This document shows, piece after piece, positions 35,050 to 47,141 of a stretch of 64,000 nt of DNA (the stretch's first letter is position 1; each line of letters opens with the position of its first letter). The position numbers and the translations under genes were made by a program. This DNA comes from Gymnopilus junonius (taxonomy: Eukaryota > Basidiomycota > Agaricomycetes > Agaricales > Galerinaceae). The DNA lies in NCBI GenBank assembly GCA_015501075.1, contig JADNYJ010000152.1, positions 1 to 64,000 on the forward strand, given 5' to 3'. The notes below the pieces were generated by a model. The model did no database searches and was not told the DNA's origin. It saw only the letters and a program-made list of their open reading frames with translations.

Positions 35050-35538
35050 TCAGGGATCCCAGCACCCGTTGAAGACGCGAGAGTAGTGAGGAAGGTTCAT
35101 CAAAGCCTGGCCCAGCCCATTTTGATCAACAGGTAGTTCATAAGATGAGGACTGGGGGGAGGACTGTTCGGAAGGCGAGCTGGAAGCTTTTCCGTCGAGC
35201 ATCATGGTAGGAAATGTGGTGTACAGGCTGAAAGGGAAACAGGGGTTCCCTTGAAAAAGGTCATTCAAGGAGTGGTGGTAAGAGAAGAAGGGACGAGAAA
35301 GAAAGCTCACTTGAAACAAGGCCATAACGAGACTATAGGCAAGGGCGCAACGCCCGATCCCAAACAACATAAGCAAAGGCAACACTGTACGGACATGTCT
35401 GGGCTCAGGGCTTTGCACGTATTTCAGTAAAATGGTTAGACTCCTACACGATAAGATGCTGGGAATCATGGGATGCAGCCACTTGAAGGTGAATTTGAGT
35501 CCGAATTGTAGGAGCTGACGATGCTTTATGTAATGCAT
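35050..35538 (-). CDS. possible small gene, unknown function
   Basis: Reading from ATG at 35538 (MHYIKHRQLLQFGLKFTFKWLHP) the frame stays open to the stop at 35050. It contains an excellent intron (donor Q|GTGAGC near 35310, acceptor TTTTTCAAG near 35252) which, removed, joins SLVMALFQ to GNPCFPFSLYTTFPTMMLDGK in frame. The product is about 140 residues with one hydrophobic segment (VLPLLMLFGIGRCALAYSLVMALF) and a polar Ser-rich tail. Its start lies only about 60 bp from the divergent GCFC gene, suggesting a shared promoter. I recognise no family, and absence of homologues would make it spurious. Confidence 0.4.
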   Translation of the reverse strand: MHYIKHRQLLQFGLKFTFKWLHPMIPSILSCRSLTILLKYVQSPEPRHVRTVLPLLMLFGIGRCALAYSLVMALFQVSFLSRPFFSYHHSLNDLFQGNPCFPFSLYTTFPTMMLDGKASSSPSEQSSPQSSSYELPVDQNGLGQALMNLPHYSRVFNGCWDP

Positions 35539-35598
35539 ATTGGAGCTCCGCTCTAAAGTCGCACTGAGAGAAGTCAGTACTGGTTGATAGACCCAACC

Positions 35599-38474
35599 AT
35601 GGCTTCCGAATCTCCAGTCATCTTCAAACGCAGCAAAGCGAAGCCCACACCCAGGGCAAGACAAGCTTCTCCAGAAAATGAAACTGCAAAGGCAGACGCG
35701 TCCGAAACTGCGCAAGATTCGCCAACTACTTTGGCACTCAAATTGAAGAATAGGGTTAAGAAGACCAAGACTAAGTCACGGCTGAGCTTTGGAGGCGATG
35801 ACGAGGAGGTCTGTGACATTTCATGTTAAAGGATTATGTACTTATGCTGATAATTCAGGAAGGCGACGGGGAGGTCTTCAAGGTCAAGAAGTCGAGCTTG
35901 AGTAAAAAGGTGTCCTTAGGGATCCATCCTGCGTATGTTTGCATCTTGCATTTGCCTTCATTTGGTCGCTAATATTTCCTTGTAACAGTACAATGCCGTC
36001 GACGCTGGACCAAGCTACAATTTCCGCTAATGACACTCCGAGATATGATGCTGCCTACCTCCGAGAACTCAAAGCCAACACTCCAAGTGCGAGACCACCA
36101 CGGCCATCGAACATCGACCCATATGAGGCAGATATGTCGATGGATGTTGGAGATGTCTCTATCCAAAGTATCGAGATGGAAGTTGGTGCGTTCCTGTTCA
36201 TTGTCGTGTTCGTATACAATTCAACTGATTCTGATTTTAGAAGAAACAACTTCGTTTATTCCTTCCGAATCATCAATTAAAGTCGCTAAAGAGAAGCGCG
36301 AACGACTTCGAAAGACACAGCTATCGGGAGAAGAAGATTTTATATCCCTATCAGTGACTAAAAGGGAAGAAGGTCCTCAAGGTCCTCACCCTGAAAGTCG
36401 ATTCATGCGAGAAGAAGATGAACTAGGAGAGGGCGATGATGGTATGGAATTTCGCGTATTTTGTGTGTGGTCGGCTCTAATTCAATTATTCACAGAATTC
36501 GCGGAGTACACAAGTGCTCAAGAAAGGATAGCTTTAGGCAAGAAATCACGAAAAATAGAGGCGAGTCAGCGGAGAGATGCTATGAAGGAGCTGATTGCCG
36601 ATGCGTACGTGTCCGCCCACCGTTCAATTATTTTTTACTGACTTGAATTCAGTGAGGAAGAAGATGAAGAAACAATAGAATGGGAACAGGAACAACTACG
36701 TCGTGGAGGCCATCGAACACCTGAACCGTCATCAGCAGCTAAAGTGAAACAAGTTTACAAGCCTGCACCAAGTGAGCTTTTCAATATGTTTCTGGTATAT
36801 CTGTGCTTACTCTTCTATGTAGTTCCTCCTGCTGCCCCAGTCCCAACACTAGGACCGGCCATCTCTCGCCTATCTGAGCGACTGTCGCAACTGACTACCT
36901 CGCATGCCGGAACTCAGCTGCCCTTACTTCTCTAGCACAAGAGCGCGAAGAAGTCGATCAGAGGGAACAAGAGATGAGGGAGATGGTTGAAAAGGCTGAA
37001 GAAAAACGAGCATGGTTCACCAGCTTCAAAGACTGGACAGATTCTGTGGCTGAGTTCCTTGAGGAGAAGGTAAGCAATTGTTTATTGCGTGTCCTCAAGA
37101 TTGCAAACTGATCTCTTGAACAGTATCCATTACTTGAAGAGCTTGAAAAGGAGCACTATTCTCTGCTGAAAGAGAGATATGACATGATTGCGAAGCGGAG
37201 GCGAGAAGACAATGAAGACGACCTGGCCATTTTTATTGGCTCACTACCCTTCCCGCCATCAACCGAACCCGAAGAAGTTGACGAGGAAGGTCGTACTGTC
37301 CCCAAGCCAGACCCAATCCAAGAACAACGAGAAAGGCGCGTAGCCAGAGTCTCACGACGGCACATACGCTCTACACGTCGTCAAAGACCAGCAGGAGAAG
37401 AAGAGGAGGGTTATTCAACGGATTCTTCTTTGGCGCCTGAAGATACTTCATCTTACACTGATGCCATTCAGTCAATCAAGACCAGGAGGAAGGAGGTTCT
37501 GGCCGATGTAAAGGCAGAGGAGTTCAGAGATCCTGGGAAGGGCCGTTGGAGTATATGGCGAGAAAAGTACTCAGATAGTTATATCGGTGCTTGGGGTGGC
37601 TGGGCGTTATCAGTGTCTGGGAGTTCTGGGTGCGGCTCGAGCTTCTCATTGGGATTGCATACAGGTCAGACAATGCATTGCGCAGATTTAGTCAATGCTC
37701 GCCTCGTTAATGCACTTGCTTTATAGGACGAACGGAGTTTGCACAGCTTCAAGTGGTACAAAGGGCTCTATGAATACTGTCGACCTGGCGAAGGCATTGT
37801 GGAAGAGCGAAGTCTGGGACCTGATGGGGATCTTGTGGCATCCATGATCTCGACACTGTGATTCCGCTAGTCTGCAAGATTCTAGATAACGGCGCATTGG
37901 ATGTGTATTCCACACGACACATTAGGCGCATGATTGACCTGGCAGAAGAGATCGAAGCCAGCATTGAACCGGAAAACAACAAATTTCAGGTGGGTTGCCC
38001 TTTCTTGTGAATTCACGTGAGTTGTGCTTATCGTTCGACTTTCAGTCCCTTCTTAAATCAGTGATGACTGCTTTTGACAAGGCTGTATCTGACAACGAGG
38101 CGTCCATCACCAAATATACCAGCTCTCATGGTTCATTGCCAGGGTTCAACCCAAGTGCATTTCCATCACGGAGACGATTCCTGAATCGTTGCGTGAAGCT
38201 TTGAAGAACCTGCTCCGTTGGAGGAAATATGGCAAAGAACGCTTTGGCCTGGGCATGCTCGTCACGCGATTAGTGGAACGCTGCATCCTGGTCGTCGCGG
38301 AGACTGGATGGGAGGCCGGCGGAGAAGAGACCATGCGGACGGTAAGTAGGGCCCGCTCACTTGACCCAATAATATTTTCATGATTAGCTAACGATCGACC
38401 TTGAACAGGTCGTGAAAATGTTACCAGACGAATTAGTATCGCCTCAGCTGGGCCGCTTCCGAGGTCATCGTTGA
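35599..38474 (+). CDS. GCFC/PAXBP1-type spliceosome disassembly or splicing protein
   Basis: Nuclear protein with an Ntr2-like N-terminus and a GCFC domain, a family associated with spliceosome turnover. The start MASESPVIFKRSKAKPTPRA is followed by basic and acidic disordered segments and a helical region (SLAQEREEVDQREQEMREMVEKAEEKRAWF). The GCFC part reads SIKTRRKEVLADVKAEEFRD, WREKYSDSYIGAW, VWEFWVRLELLIG, SFKWYKGLYEYCRPGEG, IRRMIDLAEEIEA, RWRKYGKERFGLG and ETGWEAGGEETMRTVVKMLPDEL. Frame is lost by one base at several places: about 36917 (before LTSLAQE), 37598 (after GAWGG), 37857 (before VIPLVCKIL) and 38203 (after CVKL, a T run); a further phase mismatch sits near 37672. Motifs continue perfectly on both sides, so the gene itself looks real and conserved. 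Confidence 0.85.
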
Positions 38475-39660
38475 ATGTCATTGCATTATCATCTATCTGG
38501 CGTAACGCAGAGCGCGAATTTTTTGGGCGTGACTGAACATGTGTTCCCTCCTGTGAGATCCGTTTTCGATTATTTTTCCCACTGCGCATCTGCGCCAATG
38601 TTCGGGTGTCAACCTTTCCCAAGGAGTCTGCAGCGCTCAGCTGGCCTGAACGTCCACGCTGCAGATTAAGCGTAACCCGACACATGAATATTTTGAAACC
38701 TAAATGACCCTCGCTTGTGTGTCCCCCGGGATATTCCACGCAGTGAGTGGTTCGTTCCGTTGTCAGACATTATTTCATGTTTTCTTTTCTTGTCGAGAAG
38801 CCCACTTCTCGGGTGTCCGTTCCAGGAACCATTTTAAGCTTGACATAGCTTGTGTGTGTGCAGAAAAATCTAATTTCAATGTGCTTAATATATTTTTCTC
38901 CCTCTCTCTTACGAACAGATCACAATCATGTTCAAATGCGTTTTATATTCATACATAGCTGGGTAAATCACATTTTCGAGGTGACGCTTCGTTTCGAGGT
39001 ATCTGCCCGTATGGTTTTGTCACCTGACGCGGCTTATTTTTCAGGCTCGCCTGGGTATTGCATTCCAAATGTAGTTGAGGAGTGCCCTGTAAATATAAGG
39101 ATGTAATCCTACCCCACATGCACAAGACCGGTTTCGGTTGAGAGAATCAGAAGCGATGAAATGAGGCTCAAGCTCAAGAGTCATCGTGACCTGTGCTGGT
39201 GAGGCGAGCTCAAATTGAATCCTCTTGCTAATGCCATTCGTTAAAAGTCTGCAATTGTTTACACGCCGCATAGTTCATGAATTATGATCATCATCTGGTT
39301 TTCCCTGATTAACTATGAGCGTGTGTGCCATCAAATTGCCCTGGTTCTGTCATAGCTTCTCGAAGTTCTCATTCTTAGGCTCTTAGGACCGGACAAGCCT
39401 AGGGGAATGGGAGGGAATGGGCATGTCCTATTTTTGAAATATTGACGGCCTCACTCAGCTTGGACACCTTCTGACTTCCCTTGGCCTATCGAGGCCGCGA
39501 CGCCCAGGTCGGATCCACCATGATTTGGAATTAAAAGCCGACCCCACCCCCACCTTCATTTCTGGAGAAAGCCTCATCAACCCCCGCTTCTCCGCACTCC
39601 TTTCTTTTTTCCTTCTTTCCTCTCTCACGTTCAGTTTCCAATAAATCTGTACTATTAGTG
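38475..39660. other. intergenic region with CT-rich promoter
   Basis: About 1.2 kb. It holds the 3' end of the GCFC transcript and the promoter of the aquaglyceroporin gene. Immediately before that start, 39580-39645 is a nearly pure C/T tract (CTTTCTTTTTTCCTTCTTTCC), common upstream of highly expressed fungal genes. No coding evidence. Confidence 0.5.
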
Positions 39661-41045
39661 ATGGCTGAGAGACAAAGCTCCGCTTCATACGATAGCCGGG
39701 GTGAGTCGAACGCGAAGGAATTTGTGAGCCATACCGAGTATACGGTAGAAGAAAAAGTACCGCATCCAAACAGATGGGCATATTACCGGTACGCATTGTT
39801 GGTCCTAACTACTTTAGCCTTGATGTTTGGGCTCCAGAACTGACGTCTTTTGTTAGTGAATATTTTCGAGAGCCATTTGCTGAATTCTTGGGGGTTATGA
39901 CTCTGATTATCTTCGGAAACGGAGTCGATTGTCAAGTCGTGCTTGGTGGCAATCCAAAGGTCAATCCTTCAGAGAAAGGAGTGCGTAGGACTGTGCTGTT
40001 CGCCTCGGTAATGAATCTCTAAGATGATATATAGAGTTACTTGTCAATAAACATCGGATGGGCTGTTGGGACGGCTATGGGTGTCTGGGTATCTGGTGGT
40101 ATCTCTGGTGGTCACATTAACCCAGCTGTGAGTTCATGTCTTTTTTAACGTAATCGTTGTCATGAAACCTCTCTTTCTCAGGTCACTCTTGCTTTAGCTT
40201 CATTTAGAGGGTTCCCCTGGAGAAAGGTTCCAGTAAGTTGGTTTTCCATACCCGATATAGTGCCTGTCTGATTTCAGACTTTCTAGGTATTCATCTTGGC
40301 ACAAGTACTCGGAGGCGTTGTTGGGGCGGCCGTGGTTTACGCTAATTATTTCCACGCCATCGACCTGGTAGAAGGTGAAGGAGTCCGCACACTAGCCACT
40401 GCCAGTCTATTTTCAACGTATGCTGTGAGTCGCTTTCTGAAAACCAGTTGGCCGGAAGCTTATTTACCTCAAGGCAAGCTATATGACCAATGTTTCTGCA
40501 TTTTTCTCCGAGTTCCTTGAGGGCGCGGTCCTAATGGTCGTTGTTCTCGCTATAAACGACAAGAAGAACATGCCTGCTCCTGCTGGCCTCGCCCCTTTAA
40601 TACTCTTCCTTCTTATTCTGGGTGTTGGTACATCTCTTGGAATGGAAACAGGTATTATAGTTCTCTATACCCCTTTTCTCTGCGTTGAAAATTGACGAAA
40701 ATGCAAGGTTATGCCATGAACCCTGCCCGAGATCTTGGACCACGATTGTTGACAGCCATGGTCGGCTATGGCAAACAGGTCTTTACCTTTAGAAAGTTCG
40801 TTATTTCTCTTTTCTAAAGCTCCTTTCCTCGTTCTAACACTAATGCGAAGTCAATACTGGCTTTGGTGTCCTGTCATTGCTCCGATTTTAGGGGCTCAGT
40901 TTGGTTCCTTGGTTTACGATACTTTGCTCTATACAGGAGAAGACAGTCCAATTAACAGGCCGTAAGTCTTACGGTCTTGGCCGTCTTCCTCTCCTAACCT
41001 TACCCTGACAGTTCAAAATCGCGGCGTCGTTCAACGCATGTTTAA
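39661..41045 (+). CDS. aquaglyceroporin (MIP family channel)
   Basis: Six-helix channel for water, glycerol or small solutes in the plasma membrane. A short cytosolic N-terminus ([16 protein letters not shown]) precedes [19 protein letters not shown]. The two half-helix motifs are both present: [18 protein letters not shown] and [14 protein letters not shown]. The Asp after the second NPA (NPARD) is the mark of glycerol-permeable members. Other blocks are [18 protein letters not shown] and [20 protein letters not shown]. Exons join in phase without indels through GT-AG introns, for example TACCG|gtacgc...gttag|TGAA and AGAAA|gttcg...cgaag|TCAA. The C-terminus is short and basic ([10 protein letters not shown]). 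The exact solute cannot be read from sequence. Confidence 0.94.
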
Positions 41046-41260
41046 GATGGAAAAATAAGGAATCGGACGGTCGGACTTGTTCAATGTATCTTCTGCTGAA
41101 TACTGTATGTCAAGTGTAAGGCTTCCTAAGAGGATACTCGTCCTTTGTACGTTATGCTATAATTTGTTGTCATCTCGGAAGTAAAGAAAACTCAGAAGAC
41201 TACTCGCTTGAGCGATGACGTCGTGGACATCGAAAAAGCTGATTGATGACATAATTAAAA

Positions 41261-41986
41261 ATGTTCGCCTTCTTGAAGTCCGCCTTTCATCATCGTTCCA
41301 TATCTTCGGCGGCATCTGTGCCTTTTCGTCGCGAATTAGGGATGCCTCAAACTGTGCGGTATATGAACCATACCGTACGGATCTTCTTCTGGATGTCGTT
41401 TTGTATTTATAACTGACGTGCTTTGTGCAGGAACTCGCAGGCTTGATCAAGAGTGGCAAAGTACCCGGGAAGGACTTTACCATCATCGACGTCCGCGATG
41501 ACGACTACATTGGCGGGAATATCAAAGGATGCATTAACTATCCTTCACGGGATTTTTTAATGAGTGTGGATAGTCTGGTCCAGGAGACGAAAGACGTCCC
41601 GCTGGTCATCTTCCATTGCATGCTCTCGCAAGCACGGTACGAGTTGCGCTCTGTTCATTCAGTGAATTTTGCTCGCTGATCTTGTGGATAGAGGTCCCAA
41701 AGCCGCTAGGGTGAGTCTTTCATAGTTTGGTTATTTTAAATTTCGTCTGATTCCTTTGCTCGCACCAGATCTATGCCGAGACCAGGCAAAACGTCCTTGA
41801 GAACGATATTCATCATGAAGTTGCCATTCTTCGGGATGGATTCTCTGAGTTCCAGTTGAAATACAAGGTACTTATTGCCTTCTCACCAATGAGTACAGGA
41901 CATAGACATTAACGATGGACCTATAGGATGATCCGGAGCTTGTAGAAAACTGGGTAAAGGAAGTTTGGGAATCCGAGTGGAGTTGA
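41261..41986 (+). CDS. Cdc25/Acr2-type rhodanese-fold phosphatase or arsenate reductase
   Basis: Single rhodanese domain with the CX5R active-site loop HCMLSQAR formed across an intron (GCACG|gtacga...gatag|AGGTCCC). Family features are ELAGLIKSGKVPGKDFTIIDVRDDDYIGGNIKGCINYPS, VPLVIFHCM, GPKAARIYAETRQ and the closing ILRDGFSEFQLKY. This matches the small fungal Ibp1/Acr2 group, which includes phosphatases and arsenate reductases; the activity cannot be decided from the loop alone. Five exons join in phase. ATG 41261 adds an Arg/Ser/Ala-rich leader (MFAFLKSAFHHRSISSAASVPFRR) that looks like a mitochondrial presequence; the Met of MPQTVRYMNH is the alternative cytosolic start. Confidence 0.85.
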
Positions 41987-42069
41987 ACCTGGAGGCTAGT
42001 GCAGGAAGGGATTGAACAAATTATAGGCAATTACAGTTAGTATGCATGTACGTGTGATGCTCCCTGTGA

Positions 42070-42637
42070 TTACGACTTAGAGGTGCCTGGCGCATCGGTT
42101 TTGGTAGGCTGGGTATCACTCTCTTTTAATGTCCGTCTGGGCATGCGTTCAATGACTTGAGTTAGCCTCTTCCTCTCGTCTGCATACTGCTTTTGGCAGA
42201 TATGCCTGGAAAGAGAAATACATGTATCAGCTGGGATAGGGCTGTCACTTACTTTGTCCACACACCATGAGCCTAGTGAAATCAGGGCAAACGTCCCCAT
42301 TGCCCAATGCCCTGCCATCATGGGTCCTATAACAATAAATAATAATTGCAAATCAGCACTGATGACCGGAAGCAACTCAGAGGTACGCACCAGCAGTCAT
42401 CCCACGTATCACTCCCATCCCAGCCCCACTGGCAATTCCTGCCAACAACGCGTTCCGCGCACAGGGTAAATCGGAAACATGTTTCGCACTCTGCGCATTC
42501 GGAATTCAACAAAGGTTTTGAGCTCTACACGGTTTAAAATGCACCTCTATTGAGTCGTGTATGAGGTTCCCTGTAGGTGGCGGAGCTCTTGACGGTAGAG
42601 TGGACGTTTGGGGAGTAGAATCCGAGTTTGAGGTCAT
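42070..42637 (-). CDS. COX20: cytochrome c oxidase assembly protein COX20
   Basis: Mitochondrial inner-membrane chaperone for Cox2 maturation. The signature CARNALLAGIASGAGMGVIRGM (first membrane helix) and MAGHWAMGTFALISLGSW (second helix) are followed by a charged helix (HICQKQYADERKRLTQVIERM). Four exons join in phase; the last intron uses donor TG|GTGTGT just after LGS, restoring W-HICQKQ. Length is about 130 residues, normal for the family. The gene is convergent with the rhodanese gene, whose stop lies 84 bp away. Confidence 0.9.
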
Positions 42638-43842
42638 GGTGGTTGTGGTTCAATAAATGTACACGTGATCTAAGCGATATACTGAAGGGAAAACCAAAAT
42701 TCAAATGGCCCCCACTTTTCCTTCACCATATTTTCTTTCTTGCAACTGGTATACTTTAATGGATCATCACCATCCTGTCTTGTGTTAAAAATTGTACCGC
42801 ATTCAGCAAACGACAAGAAAAGTTGTACAGAGTTGCATTATCATACAATATAGGGATCATGCAGATTCATGCTACAAGTTGGTAATTGTTACATCCAGGA
42901 GCTAAAAATCAAGGGTGGTCTTCGATCATTGTTTCCAGAGTATGTGAGTCTGTTGTTCAGCTGCTAAGGACGGAATTGGGACAACAAACCTTCGTAAATG
43001 CCAGGCATGACTTCAGCAGACCAAATAGCCACCTCTTTAGCACGCTCCTTCATCATCAGTGTCCTCCCTTGTTCTGCCAAGTATCAATCAAACCAATACA
43101 TGGGGTACGGGGGCTCAATGCCATCATTGTCCTCAAGTTCAAAATCATCATCAGAATCATCATCGGCCTTTTTGAAAGGATAGACATAGAAATAAATCCT
43201 AGGGAACTTGTAATCAGAGGTCGCAAAGCATTTGGCAACACACTGCAAATAGTGCCAATCGAATATGCCCTTTGGAGATAAAGGCTGGTTTATATCATGG
43301 GACGTAAGGGCCACTCTGTACAAGTGAAGAGCAGGGAAAGCGGCAGTGGAATACTGTACTCCCAATATTGTTAATTTATTACCCTCGCTGCGCAAGATCA
43401 CTGATGACATTCGTGAAATACTCGACATCAATTTGACAAGCTTTTGTCTGGATCTTATCAGCTTTGCACCCAGGCGACTGCCTGACAGCGATGCAGAACA
43501 AGATTTTCCTGAATATGCCCTTCATGTGGAGTTCTATTTCAGCGGAGTGGCTTTAGAACTCTATACTATTTTTGAGAAAGGAATATATTTCTCTGCTCAA
43601 AGCCTTTTGCGGAGCTTTGTACCTTGAGATGAAGACTTCGGTAGTCGCGAAAGCCGATGAAAATACGGACTTGAGGAGAATATTGGAAAATGGATCGGGT
43701 GACTTCAGTGGTTGCTTGGCACATATCGTTTAGACACTATACTTTGACAACGCACCGAAGGGACTTTTCTGACAGTTAGTCCTCATTTACAATGTATGAA
43801 ATTTGTATTGTGAACCTGAGTGACGTCAAAAGATCAAGGGAG
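42638..43842. other. intergenic region with doubtful minus-strand frame
   Basis: Contains a minus-strand frame 43084-43431 with an extension upstream to about 43530. Its product includes ALHLYRVALTSHDINQPLSPKGIFDWHYLQCV, an FPRIYFYVYPF patch and an acidic tail (DDDSDDDFELEDNDG). The composition looks protein-like, but I recognise no family, and a plus-strand frame of 93 codons overlaps it. It could be the last exon of an unknown gene or a remnant. No other feature is visible. Confidence 0.35.
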
Positions 43843-45075
43843 TTACTGCTCAGCAACAGCAGCAATTTGGCTGAGGAGTTCAAATAAACCATGCTGATCA
43901 CCCAGTCCGTAGGTAAGAGTAATCCTTTCGAAAATCCCAGGTCCATCTTCTGGATCTAATTCAAGCTACACTGTCATATGAGCACTGTATGGGAGTTAGA
44001 GGGAAAAAAGTAAATTACCATAGCTATCACGTCGTCCAGAAGATGGGCTTGACCAACTGTCATGCCTAGTATATTTCCCAAGTAATTCGCATTCACGATA
44101 TGTACATGAAAGTGATCTGCATGAGGATTTAGAATTAAAGATCCTGTCAGAGAGAGAAAGTGTACACACAGTAGCTGGGTTGGTAATGAATGTACATTCG
44201 TAAGGAACCATTTCGGAGTCCCCATTTTTGACTGACTATACGAGATGCTTCTCTTCGAATGGCCCTTAATAACGATATATGTTGTCTACGCAAATCCCGC
44301 AGACTACGGATAGATCGGTCTTGCACGAGAGCAACCAGATATAAAGAAGTTATTGTTTGAAGGTCCCATTTCATATCTGGAAGAATCAGAAATTCTGGAG
44401 AGGAGTATAAGACCTTCTTTTGTTCTGATATCCCGGTCAGTATATTTTCAACCCTGATATTCATTGAGTCTCCAAGGGAATTTTTGAGAGGAAACGAACC
44501 TCACCATTGCGTACGAGTTGGGGGGAAAGACAAAATATAGGGTTTGACATATTGCTCGTATAATGCTGGCGTTTCGTGCACGATGATCTGCTCCTGCTTG
44601 GTATACTAAAGGAAACCCAAACACGAATTAAATCGTTCTGTCAAGCATTAATGAACAGTTAAGCGACCAAACCTTTTTTATATGAACTTCTGTTGCAGGA
44701 CATATTATATTTATTTTCAGATCTCTTTCACGATTTTCGCCCAGCCATGCAAATAACCAAGTGTACTGCAGGACGGCGGATAAGTTCAAAGCGACTTAAA
44801 AAAAGGGGGGCATAACCACTTGCAATATCTGTGCTTCCCTCTAGTTCTACCCTCTTTACTAAACCTTTTTCTCCGAAGAAATCAGACCCGTTCTCAGGAT
44901 GCAGAGCGGTCTTTTCGATTCGTACTACGGCTGTAATTTTATCATTGATATTATCTGGATCCGGAAAGTTTCCCAGAAGGATCAGCGAATGTGTCAACGG
45001 GTCTTCATTCAAAAGTTTTTCAAAAGTGAATTTGTTGAGAGCCTCTAAGGATTTTGGGGCTGCCGGATGGGACAT
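43843..45075 (-). CDS. DCS1: scavenger mRNA decapping enzyme (DcpS, HIT family)
   Basis: Hydrolyses residual m7GpppN cap after 3'-5' mRNA decay. The N-terminal domain starts MSHPAAPKSLEALNKFTFEKLL and continues DKITAVVRIEKTALHPE and YTWLFAWLGE. The linker has YEQYVKPYILSFPPTRTQWVENIL and DMKWDL. The catalytic HIT core is MYIHYQPSYYHFHVHIVNANYLG, with the histidine triad HFHVH formed across an intron. It ends ERITLTYGLGDQHGLFELLSQI. All exons join in phase if the first intron is read as GC-AG: 44766-44823, ATT|GCAAGT...CTGCAG|TAC. The start was chosen at MSHPAAP; an upstream Met (MILDFSASLFL) adds a less typical leader. Confidence 0.93.
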
Positions 45076-45538
45076 GGTCAGGAACAAAGAGGCGCTGAAG
45101 TCAAGGATCAATTGATTAGATTGATGTGAATGTCAGTGTGACGGTGTGACATGAGCGTTCTCTGAGCGAGCTCTCGGTCAGACTCAGAGCCCAGACTCCT
45201 GTCCTTCGCACTCAAAACAATAGTAGTACTAGCTTGCTCGCCTATCTCATCCGGACACATGCCGACAGCCTACCACCGATCTCGCGAGCCGCTGTCAACT
45301 TATCGAAGTTGAAGCTATGTGCGCTGAATCAAATGGCGCAGTGGTATTCTGTGAAACATCGAAGTCTGGAATACCTTATTTCAGGGGTTAGAATGGACCC
45401 AGAATACTGGCCGGACATTTCTACATTCAAATCGAACCTGAAGTCATGGCGCTGCTGACCACAACTTTATGACGTCAGCCTCCATTGGGTATAACTAGGC
45501 TCAGAGCCCCGCGGGTTGTCCCAGACATTCCTACCAAT
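45076..45538. other. divergent promoter region
   Basis: About 460 bp between DcpS (minus) and the next plus-strand gene. No coding signal; the palindrome-like stretch GAGCGAGCTC lies near 45164. Confidence 0.35.
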
Positions 45539-46971
45539 ATGCCTACTACTCGTCGCCAATCCGCCATTTCCGAGGGAAAGATCCACCCTGAAGAAGAGAA
45601 GAAAAGCAAGGCTTCCCACAAGAAAGGTCGACCCCGGGCTTCAAGTAAGTCCGAGAAACATGCGAAAGAGGAGAAGAAGGAAGAGGAAGCTCATCCTGGA
45701 GATAAACGACCTGCTGAGCATGGCGCAAGCGACCAGGTCGCTGGCAAGGAAGAGCCGCCGACGAAGAAGGCCAAGGTTGAAACAGAGGAGGGGGCGGAGA
45801 GCCAGACAGAACGCACAAAGCGATATAAGGAGGGTAAGACCTTTCTACTGTATCTACTGTGACAGACCATTAACATTAGCATTATACCAGGCACCATTGA
45901 AAGGGGTCATATTTACTTCTTCTATCGTCCAAAGGTCGGACATGAAGAAGCGCACTCACTGGACGACGTCAGAAACTTTCATATGCTACTTGTCCCTCGG
46001 CCCCCAGAATTTTTGGGTGAGACTTCTCAGCAATCTGGAGCCGAGAAGCCTGAACCTTCTGAGGGTTCTGATATGAAGGTCCTTCAACCTGGTGCAGACG
46101 CTGTCCCAGCCCCTGAGGAGAAAACGACCAAAAAGCATTACAGGCTTGTCACTGTCGGCAAGAAAAAGCTCCCTGACCCTGAAGGCTCTGGACGAGGGTC
46201 GAGGAGACAGACGTTCTGGGCAACTGTCACCGCCGTAGGAGATGATCTGGTATCACTTGAGAAAGGTCTCGAGGCCAAGTCGTATGAAACGAAGACTCGC
46301 GGTCAGTGTTTCGGTCCGCCTTTTCGTCTGAGTTGGCTAATCTATCATAGGCGAGCGTCATGAAGAATCAGCACGACCGGTTGCTCGCGGGGCGTATGCT
46401 ATTGTCAATGCACCGGCCGAAATGCCTTCCCAGAGAGAGACGCATTTCGGATACCACTTATCCCACCCACCTCCGTCAGAATTCGGTGCGGTGCAAGAGT
46501 CACTGGGAATCTATCCGGCTTCTTCCTTCATTATCCAGGTCAAGAATCCTCTAGCACCAGCAACTGGTCCGCAACAGAGTCACGGCAAGGGTGCAGAATA
46601 TCCCGAATCGCTAATGCGTGATGTTTTTGGCACCGCAGAGGGTCTCGAACATCAAGCTAGAGGAAGGCATTCCTATGGATTACGATTTACAAGCTGCGAG
46701 ACTCCAGAGTTGTTGGATTACAAAGGCGCCGAGCTTCTGTTCATTGCTGCAAGATCTGGTGAAAAGGGGCTAGAGGAGAGCTTGGGCGAAGGCAGAGGGA
46801 AAGGTGTGTTATTTGCCGTGATAGTTCTTACCATTTTCTTACTTTGTCCTCCTAGCACTGAGCCTCATCGAAGATAAGGAGGCACACGAAAGCGTTCAAC
46901 AAGTCTTTCAGGAACTTGGCTTGGAGAACGAAAAGTTCCCCGTTGAGGCTCTTGAGGGAAGTTGGATATAA
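45539..46971 (+). CDS. conserved nuclear-type protein of unknown function
   Basis: Four exons (45539-45833, 45891-46301, from 46351, and a last one ending 46971), all junctions phase 1 and in frame. The N-terminal hundred residues are Lys/Glu-rich with clear nuclear localisation signals (SHKKGRPRASSKS, PPTKKAKVE). A well-structured region follows: GTIERGHIYFFYRPKVGHEEAHSLDDVRNFHMLLVPR, KHYRLVTVGKKKLPDP, RRQTFWATVTAVGDDL, HFGYHLSHPPPSEFGAVQESLGIYPASSFIIQVKNP, YGLRFTSCETPELLDYKGAELLFIAAR and a C-terminal EESVQQVFQELGL-type helix. I recognise this as a conserved fungal protein without a known activity. No catalytic motif is visible; the beta-rich core suggests a binding or scaffold role (inference only). 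Confidence 0.82.
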
Positions 46972-47141
46972 GCTTTCTATAAACTTGCAACAAGCGTTAT
47001 CCAAGTGTAGTGTGAGTGTTGCCACCTGTACTAGTAAACCATATCTCGTTGTATATTTATCTCGCCAGGACTATTGTATGTAATTCATCTCTATTTCCAC
47101 TCCCCACTGCCACCAGAACCCCGCCTCCATTTATGGTTCTG

